A DNA stretch of 64,000 nucleotides, from positions 16,115 through 80,114 of the forward strand of contig CANFPP010000004.1 of assembly GCA_947449005.1 (NCBI GenBank). Reading direction: 5' to 3'. How positions within the stretch are numbered: position 1 is the first letter of the stretch; every line of letters begins with the position of its first letter. Below, piece after piece: positions 26,614 through 36,192 of the stretch. The DNA comes from Holosporales bacterium. Lineage in GTDB: Bacteria > Pseudomonadota > Alphaproteobacteria > Paracaedibacterales > CANFPP01. A model generated the notes under the pieces. That model was not told the DNA's origin and ran no database searches. It saw only the letters and a list, made by a program, of their open reading frames with translations. Position numbers and translations under genes: made by a program.

Positions 26614-28257
26614 TTAACGACCGCCGTTTACCCGCAATGCTCTGGCAATTACAGGAAAATCATCTCTTCTGACGAATTTTTCATAATGCCCGCCAAACCT
26701 GTTAATAAGATGAACATCTTTTGCTGAGTCACTGTTATAGATAAGGTTAATCAGTACATAATTCCCATCAGTACTTGTGCGAATAGGCGTGGTTATCCAA
26801 TTATATTGACTATCAAATAGTCCTTTAGACACCCACGCATAAATATTATAATTATGAATGTGAGCCAGAGCTGCAGTTAAATCCCAAGCATCAGTTGGAT
26901 TATGTATATGCTGAATGAAGAACGAAGGCCCGATTGTAAGTTCTGCTGAGTGACTGTGATGTTGCAATAGTTGATGAATTTTTCCTGTAAGCTGCTCTTT
27001 AAAAAATCCATGAAAAAGAGTTTTTTGATCAGCGGACATTCTTTCAATTAATTCTTTCCATGCTTCAGATTCAATCTTTAATTGTTGTGGGAGAAACCAG
27101 CCATCTCTTAACGCAGAACCACGTGCTATGATGTCATCATCCTCTATAGATCTAGCAACACCTTTGTCAGGTGTTTGAGGAAACGCACTGGGGAGACCTA
27201 ATTCTTTTTTCTTTTTTTCAAATTCTTCATCAAGTTGTTTTAGTTTTGGGGTGCATAGTGTAAGAAATTCGTTTTTATAGTTTTCTTTTGATCTTTCACT
27301 AGAAACCCTGGCTAATAATTCATGCATATCTGATTCAATAAGGCCTATGGAACGAAGATAAATTAGAGGGTCATCTAAATGATCAGTATAAGTTTGATAG
27401 AATTTATGTCGAGCGGTATTGTTGCCTTCGTCATCAATTAGGAACGAGCTAAAAAAGCCACATTGGCATCCTTTCCCACTCGAACCATAGTGAACAAACT
27501 CTAATGCTTGGCCTGCTTCTGCTGGATTAGATTTATCTCGAGCTTCAGCCATATAAGACATCAGTATGGTGCGTTGTTCTTGACTGCGTCTCAATATATC
27601 TTTCATTGACCTTTCAACCGGCAATTCAGATGTACTTAATGCACGGATAAAACTGTCGGTAATAATGTGTTCAATTGGAAGTTTTTTGAACTCTGCTTTT
27701 GCCCAATCGGGGATATTGCTTTGGTTAAAAACTCTTTTGACTTTATTTCTAAGATCTAAAACAGTTGATTTGGGGTTCCATAAATATTCCTGTGATGCAA
27801 TTGAGATAATTGCTAAGTGAACGACATGGTGTTTGTGTTCTGGCATAAAGATAAGCATCTTTAGCAATTCACCTTCAATGTAACGTGGATCGGATATAGA
27901 GTTTTCTTCTTGGGTATCAAGGTTTAAAAATCTCTCAATAGCTATGCGTGACCTATAGGCAATTATTGCTTCCTCAGGGCGCATGTGGTGATCTTTACTT
28001 GGTGTTGCTCTCATGATTCCGCCAACACCTTTCCCTTCATTTAAGAGGTCACGTATTTGTCTTGATAGAGCTGCTGCTTTGCTTCTGTCAGTTGTTGTTC
28101 TTAACTGTTCTGTCAAATGATTTAAAAATTGAACGGGCGCTCTAACACTGCTTTCTACTTGAAATTTATCTCGTTTAAAATCTTCAAATGAGTCTCCAAG
28201 ACAAGCATGTCCTGCAAATGAGATAACAACAAGAATTTGCAAGATAGTTCTGAACAC
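26614..28257 (-). CDS. Secreted orphan protein with OTU-like C-terminal pattern (candidate effector)
   Basis: A signal peptide (MFRTILQILVVISFAGHACLG) leads into a 525-aa mature protein. The last 170 residues resemble an OTU-type fold. A DG-x-x-hydrophobic start (D385-GWFLPQQL) is followed by DAWDLTAALAHIHNYNIYAW, then strands and LINRFGGHYEKFV with H524-Y525 at the usual C-terminal His position. The residue expected to be the catalytic Cys is Phe (F388), so it may be inactive or the resemblance may be false. The stretch YNIYAWV echoes YNIYAGVV in the neighbouring 24529-26490 product. It lies upstream of, and co-directional with, that gene. Confidence 0.5.
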   Translation of the reverse strand: MFRTILQILVVISFAGHACLGDSFEDFKRDKFQVESSVRAPVQFLNHLTEQLRTTTDRSKAAALSRQIRDLLNEGKGVGGIMRATPSKDHHMRPEEAIIAYRSRIAIERFLNLDTQEENSISDPRYIEGELLKMLIFMPEHKHHVVHLAIISIASQEYLWNPKSTVLDLRNKVKRVFNQSNIPDWAKAEFKKLPIEHIITDSFIRALSTSELPVERSMKDILRRSQEQRTILMSYMAEARDKSNPAEAGQALEFVHYGSSGKGCQCGFFSSFLIDDEGNNTARHKFYQTYTDHLDDPLIYLRSIGLIESDMHELLARVSSERSKENYKNEFLTLCTPKLKQLDEEFEKKKKELGLPSAFPQTPDKGVARSIEDDDIIARGSALRDGWFLPQQLKIESEAWKELIERMSADQKTLFHGFFKEQLTGKIHQLLQHHSHSAELTIGPSFFIQHIHNPTDAWDLTAALAHIHNYNIYAWVSKGLFDSQYNWITTPIRTSTDGNYVLINLIYNSDSAKDVHLINRFGGHYEKFVRRDDFPVIARALRVNGGR

Positions 28258-28498
28258 TGTTTGGTCCTATTTAGGTGCTTTTGTATAAAGTTTATAGCGT
28301 ACTAGTTAACAAAACTCTAACATTTACTCTTGTTCAGACGAATGTGCGCAAAAAATGTTGTTTTTGAAATTATTTATTTCCCTAAATCTCAAAATATAGG
28401 TAAGACATAACAATAACGAGAAGAGTCAGAGTGGCTGATCGCGATAAGTTTAATGACCCGTTTATCCCTTAAGGATTACAAAGAGGTGCTTTAAAAAG

Positions 28499-29221
28499 AT
28501 GGAAAATTTATTAGAAGAGTCAAATGCAGTCGATATATTTATTGGCAAACGTTTACGTGATCAGCGTCTAAAGTTAAATTTGACACTTACAGAGGTTGCC
28601 GAAAAAGTAGGGTTGTCTCACCAGCAAATCCAAAAATATGAACAAGCAAAAAGCCGCATTCCTGTGGCAACATTATATCAGTTATCTCAGGTTTTTGGTG
28701 TAACGTCGCATTATTTTTTTGATGGGTTGCAATTAGTTGGTAAAGACTATCTAAAGTTAAAAGATAAAGACACAATTTCTCAAGCACGCAGTAGCACTCT
28801 TAATATTTTTATCGTTGAGGATGATCCTGCTGATGAGCTTTTGACAAGACGTGCTTTTAAAGATTGTAAACACAAGCTTAATATTTTTGCTGTGCATGAT
28901 GGATCAAAGGCGCTTGAGTTTTTGCGTGATAAGAATGCAGTTTTAACATTTCCAAGGCCTGATATTATTTTACTTGATCTTAATATTCCGAAACGCGATG
29001 GACACTCGGTTTTAAAAGAGATAAAGCGTGATAGAGAAATTCAAGATATTCCAGTAATCATTTTAACAAACAGTGTAAGCGTTCAAGAGATGATCAGTGT
29101 TTATAAGAATCATGCTTCTGGATACATCTGCAAATCATTTGATTTTGATGTTTTTCAACAAAGTATGATGGGGTTGATTAACTATTGGGCATCAGTTGTT
29201 GTCTTGCCACAAACTGCTTAA
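28499..29221 (+). CDS. XRE-type HTH - receiver domain fusion response regulator (cassette copy 2)
   Basis: A 240-aa paralogue of the 5916-6665 product with the same domain order. The N-terminal HTH (IGKRLRDQRLKLNLTLTEVA, then VGLSHQQIQKYEQAKSRI) occupies about 12-75. The Rcp1-like receiver occupies about 100-230, with E107-D108-D109, phosphoacceptor D160 (ILLDLNIPKRDG), T190 and K212. It is convergent with its kinase, with the stops 2 bp apart, so unlike copy 1 it has its own promoter in 28258-28498. The C-terminus ends VVVLPQTA, without the tail of copy 1. Confidence 0.9.
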   Translation: MENLLEESNAVDIFIGKRLRDQRLKLNLTLTEVAEKVGLSHQQIQKYEQAKSRIPVATLYQLSQVFGVTSHYFFDGLQLVGKDYLKLKDKDTISQARSSTLNIFIVEDDPADELLTRRAFKDCKHKLNIFAVHDGSKALEFLRDKNAVLTFPRPDIILLDLNIPKRDGHSVLKEIKRDREIQDIPVIILTNSVSVQEMISVYKNHASGYICKSFDFDVFQQSMMGLINYWASVVVLPQTA

Positions 29222-29223
29222 TA

Positions 29224-31407
29224 TCAGGGGTTCTTCTTTGGTAGAGTAAAGCAAAAGGTTGAGCCTTTATTAATATCGGATTCAACCCATATATAACCAC
29301 CAAGATGTTCTACAATTTTCTTACAGAGAGCTAACCCAATACCAGATCCAGATTTATCATCTCTTCTGTTAAGTCGTTGAAACATTGTGAATATTTTTTT
29401 GTGATAAATAGGTTCAATGCCGATCCCATTATCTTTCACAAAAAATTCCCAGTATTTTGATTTCTCAATTGCTTCAATGTGAATTTCAGGAGGACCTTCT
29501 CCTCTAAATTTTATCGCATTATTAATGAGATTTTGAAAAAGTTGGGTGATCTGTGTTTTATCAGTAGACAGCGATGGTAAGTGATTCGTATAAATCTTTG
29601 CTGTGCTTTCTTCCACTGAGAAAAAAAGTATTTTTTTCACATCTTCTATAACATTATTAATATCTACAAGTCGAGTGTTTGCCTTATGTGATTCCGTTTT
29701 TGAATAAACCAAAATGTCATCAATAAGTCTTTGCATACGCTTAACATTCGAGACAGCAAGTTCAATATATTGTTTTGCTTCATCGTCCAAACTATTTGTA
29801 TTGTGCTTTGCAATTAATTGCACAAAGCTTGATATCGCTCGAAGGGGTTCTTTCAGATCATGTGAGCAAATGTAAGCAAATCTTTCCAATTCACTATTTG
29901 ATCTTTGTAGATTTTTGACCATTCGTTCCATTTTTTTTTCAGCACGTTTACGCTTTGTAATCAGTTCGCTGAAAATAATAATTCCTTCAACTTTTTTGCC
30001 TTTATACCAAGGGTGGGCCTCCCATTTAACCCACTCAGTATTACCTTCAGGGTTGTCTAATTGATCTTCTTGAGCTTGTATAATAGAGCCTTCCAAGCAT
30101 TTTTTATGAAGTTGAGGCCAGTGTTTGGGAGTTTTATATGTAGAAAGATTGTAATAATTTTTGAGAGTAATATCTTTGTTTTTTAGTTTGTAGTCTTCTA
30201 GCCAGCAATTACTTGTTATTAAATAACGCATTTCAGTGTCAAACATCGCAACTGCTGCTGGGGTTTGTTTGACAAATAATTGAAGTGTTTCTTCCGCTTG
30301 TGCTCTTAAAGTTTCAGCCTTTTTTAAAGAATCAATATCAGTTTTACAACCTAAAATTCTCAAGGGCGTGCCTTTTGAATCGTACTCAACAATTTTACCG
30401 CGACTCAGCACCCATTTCCAATCTCCTGATTTTTGCAATAAGCGATGTTCATTCTCATAATATTCTGTAATACCTTTTATATGGTTTTCAATATCAGATT
30501 CTACCTTAGAACGATCTTCTGGATGGATAAGCTTTTGCATGGATTCAACGGTTTTCTCAAATTCATTCTCTTGATAACCAAGCATTCCAAAAAGATTAGA
30601 TGTATCATAAACTTCACCAGTTAAAAGGTTCCAATCCCAAACGCCAGTTGTGCTTATTTCAAGAGCTGACTGTAATCTTTCCTGACTTTTAAAAAGCTCT
30701 TGCTCTGCGCTTTTGAGAGTAGTGATATCGATACCCGTTGCTTGAAAACTTTCTATCTTACCAAATGAATCGAAAAATGCGCGATTGCGCCATAGTTGAT
30801 ATGTTACTTTATTGTTTACAATAACTGGGGCTTCATAGTTTTTAATATAATCTTCTGGAGTGAAGCTTTTGAGATGTTGTTGTAATCTATTTTTTTCGTC
30901 AGCATTAGCATAATCTAAAAAGCATGTTCCAATGAGTTCATTGGCTGGCTTATTAAAAAATTGAGCGTAAGCATCATTGATAAAAGTAAAAACGCAATCT
31001 GGTGTAAAACAAGTTACAAAAGATGAATGGTCATTTATCAGTGTTTGGTAAAGTTTCTTTTCTTGAGAGATCTCTTCGTACTTTCTTATGTAGTCAGTGA
31101 TTTCAAATGCCGTTGCTTGAATGAGATCATCTTCTAGTGATAAATCCCATCGAAACCAACGATTAATACTTGAAGGAGAATTACCGCGAGATTCAAATGT
31201 AGTTGTTGGGTTAGCTGCACAGAGATTTTTAAGAGCTGAAAGTGCTTTTTCTCTCTCATCTATATGTACAAAGTCTTGAAGGTGTTGGTTTTCTTTTGGG
31301 TAAAGCTCAAAAATAATGTCAAAGGCGTTATTTGACTTTTTTATAGAGCCATCAAATTCTATAAGACATATTGGGTAGGGCGATTTATCAAAAAATTGTT
31401 GAGACAT
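29224..31407 (-). CDS. Cytosolic multi-PAS sensor histidine kinase (cassette copy 2)
   Basis: 727 aa from ATG 31407 (GTG 31416 is possible). Four PAS-type modules lie at about 5-115, 120-235, 245-365 (PAS_3/PAC: DWKWVLSRGKIVEYD, LGCKTDID) and 380-495 (PAAVAMFDTEMRYLI). HisKA follows with FAYICSHDLKEPLRAISS, then HATPase_c (NLINNAIKF, DNGIGIEP, GSGIGLALCKKIVEHLGG). No transmembrane segments are seen. The last PAS and kinase core match the copy 1 kinase closely, while the N-terminal sensors differ, so the two probably sense different inputs. It is divergent from the small gene and convergent with the regulator. Confidence 0.92.
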   Translation of the reverse strand: MSQQFFDKSPYPICLIEFDGSIKKSNNAFDIIFELYPKENQHLQDFVHIDEREKALSALKNLCAANPTTTFESRGNSPSSINRWFRWDLSLEDDLIQATAFEITDYIRKYEEISQEKKLYQTLINDHSSFVTCFTPDCVFTFINDAYAQFFNKPANELIGTCFLDYANADEKNRLQQHLKSFTPEDYIKNYEAPVIVNNKVTYQLWRNRAFFDSFGKIESFQATGIDITTLKSAEQELFKSQERLQSALEISTTGVWDWNLLTGEVYDTSNLFGMLGYQENEFEKTVESMQKLIHPEDRSKVESDIENHIKGITEYYENEHRLLQKSGDWKWVLSRGKIVEYDSKGTPLRILGCKTDIDSLKKAETLRAQAEETLQLFVKQTPAAVAMFDTEMRYLITSNCWLEDYKLKNKDITLKNYYNLSTYKTPKHWPQLHKKCLEGSIIQAQEDQLDNPEGNTEWVKWEAHPWYKGKKVEGIIIFSELITKRKRAEKKMERMVKNLQRSNSELERFAYICSHDLKEPLRAISSFVQLIAKHNTNSLDDEAKQYIELAVSNVKRMQRLIDDILVYSKTESHKANTRLVDINNVIEDVKKILFFSVEESTAKIYTNHLPSLSTDKTQITQLFQNLINNAIKFRGEGPPEIHIEAIEKSKYWEFFVKDNGIGIEPIYHKKIFTMFQRLNRRDDKSGSGIGLALCKKIVEHLGGYIWVESDINKGSTFCFTLPKKNP

Positions 31408-31638
31408 TAAAAACACTCATCACCATCAAATGGTACAGCTCATGTGTGATTATAAGGCCTTAGAAAGCCTCTGTCTAAGGGTTATTAAATAAAATTTCGG
31501 AAAACTTTTGTTGTAGTGACTATCTAAGTTTCTATTAGGGGTTGAATTTTTTATAATCATTCTACTTCTTCTTATGAGCGAAATCATATTAAATGACGTT
31601 ACACAAAAGAATCAAAAGTGACTTTGGAGATGAGTGAA

Positions 31639-31986
31639 ATGTTTACTTTAAACTATTTTAGAACGAAGCCGCAGAAGATTAAAGTAGACCGCGAAGAGCA
31701 GGTCCTTATTGTAAAAGAGATTGAGAAAAATTTTCATACTTTAATTATGATTAATCACAAGGAACATGGAAGTTCTGAAACATTTAAATTGCAAGCTAAA
31801 AGTCTTCTGGAAAACATTAAGTTTTCTATAGAAAGACACTCATTTGATGATGATATAATAGACGCCATATTAGAAATGGGTGATTTTATCGTCTACTATG
31901 TGTCAGGGTATACGCGTCGGAATCCGATGGCAATTATTAAAGACATTTCTGAATCTAAGTCAGCATATGTTGATATAGCTGCTTAG
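31639..31986 (+). CDS. Small cassette protein with conserved FDDDI-DAI-E-GD core (copy 2)
   Basis: 115 aa. ATG 31639 is chosen because GGAG (31626-31629) lies 9 nt upstream and it aligns with the MFNF start of copy 1; GTG 31618 and ATG 31630 are less likely. It is paralogous to the 8749-9084 product, sharing LLENIKFSIE, SFDDDIIDAILEMGDF and RNPMAIIKDI. The family is unrecognised; helical and acidic in the middle. It is divergent from the kinase gene across about 230 bp that must hold both promoters. A strong terminator follows. Confidence 0.75.
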   Translation: MFTLNYFRTKPQKIKVDREEQVLIVKEIEKNFHTLIMINHKEHGSSETFKLQAKSLLENIKFSIERHSFDDDIIDAILEMGDFIVYYVSGYTRRNPMAIIKDISESKSAYVDIAA

Positions 31987-31996
31987 TTTAAAGTTC

Positions 31997-32033
31997 AATC
32001 CTGGTGAAAAAATATAGCACCAGGATTTTTTTT
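31997..32033. terminator. Bidirectional rho-independent terminator
   Basis: AATCCTGGTG (31997-32006) pairs perfectly with CACCAGGATT (32018-32027). A T-run follows to 32033, with A-rich DNA on the other side. It sits between the convergent small cassette gene and ychF, overlapping the ychF stop. The stem core is the same ATCCTGG as in the dispersed intergenic repeats. Confidence 0.85.
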
Positions 32034-33132
32034 ATACGTTAAATCTGAAATTAAAAATATCTCCGTCGCTTATGACGTATTCTTTACCTTCTTGACGAAG
32101 TTTACCTGCTGCTTTTGCTGCAGCTTCACCCTTAAGAGAGAGATAATCTGCACATGCCATAGTTTCGGCGCAAATGAAACCTCTTTCAAAATCTGAATGG
32201 ATAACTCCAGCTGCTTGAGGGGCCTTTGCTCCCTTGTAAACGGTCCATGCGCGAGCTTCTTTCGGTCCGACAGTAAAGAATGTAAGAAGGCCAAGTAATT
32301 GGTATCCCTCGCGGATAATGCGCTTTAATCCTGTTTCTTTGAGGCCCAAGCTTTGTAGGTATTCTTTCTGTTCATCTTCTGAGTCTAATGTTGATACTTC
32401 TGCTTCTATTGCTGCAGAAATAATAACTGCACGACCATTGTGTTTTTCTGCATAATCAAAAACTTTTTGTGTCATTGCATTGCCGGTTGCAGCTTCGCCT
32501 TCTGAAACATTACATACATAAAGTATAGGTTTTCCTGTTAACAATTGAAGCTGATCAAATAAAGGTTTTTCTTCATCGGTTGTTTGTAAACAAGTTGCTG
32601 GTTTTCCATCGTGTAATAAGGCAAGAGCTTTTCCAACGAGAACTAAGCTACTCTTTGCTTCAGCGTCTCCACCCTTAGCTCTTTTTTCAAGGCCAGCAGT
32701 ACGTTTTTCTAGGCTTTCCATGTCTGCTAACATGAGCTCAGTTTCTATGGTTGTGAGGTCGCGAATAGGGTCAACGGTACCATCAACATGAGTAATATCC
32801 GTGTCTTCAAAACACCGTAGAACATGAATAATTGCATCCGTTGATCTTATATGGCCAAGAAATTGATTGCCTAGGCCTTCACCTTTGCTGGCGCCTCGGA
32901 CCAATCCGGCAATATCAACAAACTCTAACTGAGTTGGAATGATCTTTGCAGATCCGCCGATGGCTGCGATTTGGTCTAATCTATCATCAGGAACACCCAC
33001 ACGTCCTGTATTAGGCTCAATAGTGCAAAATGGATAATTAGCAGCCTCAGCAGCAGCTGTAGCAGTTAATGCATTAAAAAGAGTTGATTTCCCGACGTTA
33101 GGCAGACCAACGATACCACAATTGAAACCCAT
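32032..33132 (-). CDS. ychF: Redox-regulated ATPase YchF (OLA1 family)
   Basis: Obg-related P-loop ATPase associated with ribosomes and stress control. G1 reads GLPNVGKSTLFNALT, and the switch region has the conserved YPFCTIEPN and VDIAGLVRGASKGEGLGNQFL. NKxD is replaced by the YchF-type VCNVSE, consistent with ATP preference. The TGS domain is C-terminal (LLTFFTVGPKEARAWT, then HSDFERGFI). At 366 aa the length is standard. Confidence 0.97.
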   Translation of the reverse strand: MGFNCGIVGLPNVGKSTLFNALTATAAAEAANYPFCTIEPNTGRVGVPDDRLDQIAAIGGSAKIIPTQLEFVDIAGLVRGASKGEGLGNQFLGHIRSTDAIIHVLRCFEDTDITHVDGTVDPIRDLTTIETELMLADMESLEKRTAGLEKRAKGGDAEAKSSLVLVGKALALLHDGKPATCLQTTDEEKPLFDQLQLLTGKPILYVCNVSEGEAATGNAMTQKVFDYAEKHNGRAVIISAAIEAEVSTLDSEDEQKEYLQSLGLKETGLKRIIREGYQLLGLLTFFTVGPKEARAWTVYKGAKAPQAAGVIHSDFERGFICAETMACADYLSLKGEAAAKAAGKLRQEGKEYVISDGDIFNFRFNV

Positions 33133-33198
33133 GTAGATGACTAAACCTTTTTTATAATTTGAAAGTATTCTCTACATTATTGGATTTATTGTTTTCTC

Positions 33199-34425
33199 TC
33201 AAGCAAAAGGTTGCTCAGAACCTAAATATTCATCGATCCATAGAAGGCAGTCTTGATGCGTTGGTTGGAAATTTTGTTTCATCCACCAATCTTTGCAAGC
33301 CGCCAATGTTTTTCCCAGTTTTGGACTTGGATCTAGTCCTATTTTTATAAGATCCTCTCCTGTGATGGGGAAAGTTTTCTGTATATAGTTATCACGAGTA
33401 ATCAATTGGTTTTGGCATTTTTTAATTATATCAGGGGAAATTCGTTCCTGTTGTGCTGCTGATAAGAGAATAAGGTCTGTGAAGATCTCTTTTCCATATT
33501 TGTACAGGCTGATTTCATCGTTATCTAAAGTTGAGTTTTTTTGTAATGTTTCTAAATGCAGTTTTTCTTTCTTTGAAAGAATTAACTTAGCGCTTATATC
33601 TTTTGCTGCGAAGGATCTTCCTAGGAATTGACATAATCGTCTTATAGGGCAGGGAGGGATTTTAAGAGTTCTCTCTAGCGCAACTAATTGCGTTATTAAT
33701 TTTATCTGTGCCGAGCTTCCAAAAAATATTTCAGGAAACCCTATCTCGTTTAATAATGTGAGGGAATATATTGGATCCGGTGCACGAAGTAATTTAAAAA
33801 GTTCTTCTCGTATTCTCTCTTTTGAAAGCTCGGTAATTGTCTGAATTTGTTTCTTGCAAGCATCGAAAGCCTCTGTATCAATTTGTGGCTTATCAAACAT
33901 AGCTAAAAAGCGGAAATACCTTAAAATTCTTAAAGGATCTTCTTTGATACGGTCTTCTGGAATTCCGACAAAGCGAATATATTGTTTTTTTAAATCTTGA
34001 GCGCCATTAAAAGGATCAAAAAAAATCCTGGCAGAATCAACATATATTGCGTTCATTGTAAAATCACGTCGTTTAGCATCCTCTAACCAGTCTTTGCCAA
34101 ACGTTACGTTGGGATGGCGACCTTTTCCTTGCCAGTCTTGTCGGAGGCTAGTGATTTGAAAATGCTTTCCTTGGTAAATAGCTGTAACCGTACCAAAATC
34201 AATCCCGGTTGGAATCACATTGATTTTTGTGTGTTTGAACGCTTCAATGATAAGTGCTGGCGGTGTATCTACAGCAAGATCAGTATCATTTGATATTTTC
34301 CCCAATAAGACATCTCTGACGCATCCGCCAACAAAGCGAACTTCGATATTATTGCTTTTTAAAGTCTCAAAGATTTTTTGAGTTGCTGGATCCTCAAACA
34401 AAAGATGGAGAAGGGAAGTTGTCAT
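33199..34425 (-). CDS. cca: CCA tRNA nucleotidyltransferase / poly(A) polymerase family
   Basis: Class II nucleotidyltransferase that adds or repairs tRNA CCA ends. The head domain shows FVGGCVRDVLLGKISNDTDLAVDT with the metal-binding D-x-D, then RRDFTMNAIYVD. The RNA-binding helical region includes DPLRILRYFRFLAMF. At 408 aa it is the usual alphaproteobacterial length. Sequence alone does not separate CCA-adding from poly(A)-adding activity with certainty, although both tRNAs in this window already encode CCA. A tRNA-Arg lies 23 bp upstream on the same strand. Confidence 0.88.
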   Translation of the reverse strand: MTTSLLHLLFEDPATQKIFETLKSNNIEVRFVGGCVRDVLLGKISNDTDLAVDTPPALIIEAFKHTKINVIPTGIDFGTVTAIYQGKHFQITSLRQDWQGKGRHPNVTFGKDWLEDAKRRDFTMNAIYVDSARIFFDPFNGAQDLKKQYIRFVGIPEDRIKEDPLRILRYFRFLAMFDKPQIDTEAFDACKKQIQTITELSKERIREELFKLLRAPDPIYSLTLLNEIGFPEIFFGSSAQIKLITQLVALERTLKIPPCPIRRLCQFLGRSFAAKDISAKLILSKKEKLHLETLQKNSTLDNDEISLYKYGKEIFTDLILLSAAQQERISPDIIKKCQNQLITRDNYIQKTFPITGEDLIKIGLDPSPKLGKTLAACKDWWMKQNFQPTHQDCLLWIDEYLGSEQPFA

Positions 34426-34447
34426 TGTGCATTCTTAAGAATGGAAA

Positions 34448-34527
<80 letters not shown>

Positions 34528-34671
34528 GATATCATCAATTTGTAACCAATGAGACACACTCATGCAAGTCTAAAATTCATAATTCGATAATATTCTCTTT
34601 ACAATTCCTAAAATATACTTAAAAGTTTATACAAATACACGATAAAATCGCATAACTAGGGAGTTTCAAAA

Positions 34672-36180
34672 ATGCGTCACTGCCAACATATATCAAAATA
34701 TTTAAAATTCGTTTTGCTGAATTCAGCAGTTATAGCAGGCGGAATAACTTCTGGTTATGCTGCTGTTGCTGTAGCACCAGCGCCAGCGCCAATGCCTGCA
34801 ACAGTATCAGTGAACGCTGCTCAGCCTTCTAATGACTTTCAATTGCTTCAAGCTCAATTTAATGAGCTAAGCAAAAAGCTAGAACATCTCGAAAAAGCTC
34901 AAAAGCATGCTTCAAAAGAAGCAGCTGAAGTTGCTACGGCCGCTGCAAAGGAACAAGTTGCAATAACACAGTCTAAATTACCAATGCAGTCAAGACCTCC
35001 TCGTGAAGGGTATAAGTGGAGCGTAGGAAATACAGATGTAAATGTAGGTGGTATGGTTAAGTTAAGTTCTATCTATGATGCAGGCCCTTCAACAGGTGAC
35101 GCTGTCAACATGACGACTCTACCAATTAAGGGTGTTGATACTGCTGCATCAAAATCTGGAAACTTTAGAATGCATGCAAAAGCATCTCAGGTTAATTTCG
35201 GTACATTGACACACACTAACACAGGTGATGTAAAAACATTTGTCGAGTTTGACTTTTATGGAAATAACAATTTCAGCGTGAGCGATCGTAACGGAGCGGC
35301 ACAGGTGAATGCGTATGCCTTAAGACTTCGCCATGCTTATGGAGAATACCAAGGATGGTTAGCTGGTCAAACTTGGTCAAACTTTAATGATTTAGAATCA
35401 CTGCCTGCAACAGTTGATGATACAGGTGTGACAGGTGAGTCAATTATTCGTCAGGCTCAGTTGCGTTATACAAAAGATTTTAACCCAAATTGGAGACTAG
35501 CTGTTGCTGCAGAAAATCCTGCTACAGACTATACAGATGTTACTACCTTCACCAGGTATGATAGTGGTATATCTGGCTCTGGAGTTCAATCAATGCCAGA
35601 TCTAACATTTAATGCGCGTTATAAAGTAGAGGGCCGTGGTCATTTAAGTTTCCGTGGTTTGTTTCGTCGTTTGGCCACTAAAAGTTTAACTAGTGATACG
35701 GGCGGTGCTTATGCCGGTAAAGCTAATGCTTATGGTTTCGGTCTTTCTGGAAGAATTTATACCATTGGGAAAGATTCATTCTTTGCACAGGCAAATGCAG
35801 GCGATGGTATCGGTCGTTACATTTATGATGGCTATGGCATGGCGGCAGTGTTTAGTGCAGCAGCGAAAAAATTTCAGAAACAACGTGCCTATGGTATGTT
35901 AATGGGATATGAGCACTTCTGGCGTGAAAACTTAAGAAGCAACGTGGCAATAGGTCAAACACGTATTCGTACAGATAGCATGGTACCAATTGCTGTGCCA
36001 ACTGCAGCGGGTACTACTCGTGTTACTTCAAAAATGCAACAAGCTTTCATTAACTTAATGTACAACCCAGTTGCATCTGTTGAAGTTGGACTTGAGTATG
36101 GCCACTTCAAGAGAACTACAGTGGATGATAAAAACGGTACTGGTGATCGTGTCCAAATGGGTGTAACCTATAAGTGGTAA
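34672..36180 (+). CDS. DcaP-like outer-membrane porin
   Basis: A signal peptide of about 30 residues (LLNSAVIAGGITSGYA) is followed by an Ala-rich linker and a short coiled coil (QLLQAQFNELSKKLEHLEKAQ). A beta-barrel then starts at YKWSVGNTDVNVGGMVKLSSIYD. The barrel features FRMHAKASQVNFGT, KTFVEFDFYGN, LRLRHAYGEYQGWLAGQTWSNF and an aromatic-ended last strand (RVQMGVTYKW). This is the layout of trimeric DcaP porins, with a periplasmic coiled coil. It is probably a major outer-membrane protein; its last strand would be a BAM signal. It is followed by a hairpin at 36193. Confidence 0.88.
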   Translation: MRHCQHISKYLKFVLLNSAVIAGGITSGYAAVAVAPAPAPMPATVSVNAAQPSNDFQLLQAQFNELSKKLEHLEKAQKHASKEAAEVATAAAKEQVAITQSKLPMQSRPPREGYKWSVGNTDVNVGGMVKLSSIYDAGPSTGDAVNMTTLPIKGVDTAASKSGNFRMHAKASQVNFGTLTHTNTGDVKTFVEFDFYGNNNFSVSDRNGAAQVNAYALRLRHAYGEYQGWLAGQTWSNFNDLESLPATVDDTGVTGESIIRQAQLRYTKDFNPNWRLAVAAENPATDYTDVTTFTRYDSGISGSGVQSMPDLTFNARYKVEGRGHLSFRGLFRRLATKSLTSDTGGAYAGKANAYGFGLSGRIYTIGKDSFFAQANAGDGIGRYIYDGYGMAAVFSAAAKKFQKQRAYGMLMGYEHFWRENLRSNVAIGQTRIRTDSMVPIAVPTAAGTTRVTSKMQQAFINLMYNPVASVEVGLEYGHFKRTTVDDKNGTGDRVQMGVTYKW

Positions 36181-36192
36181 ATTTCTACAATA

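Noticed and set aside
24529..28257. Treating the two candidate effectors as proven paralogues
   Set aside because: Only short stretches (YNIYA-V, LP-x before a helix) agree by eye. The icd remnant is suggestive but full-length similarity is not visible.
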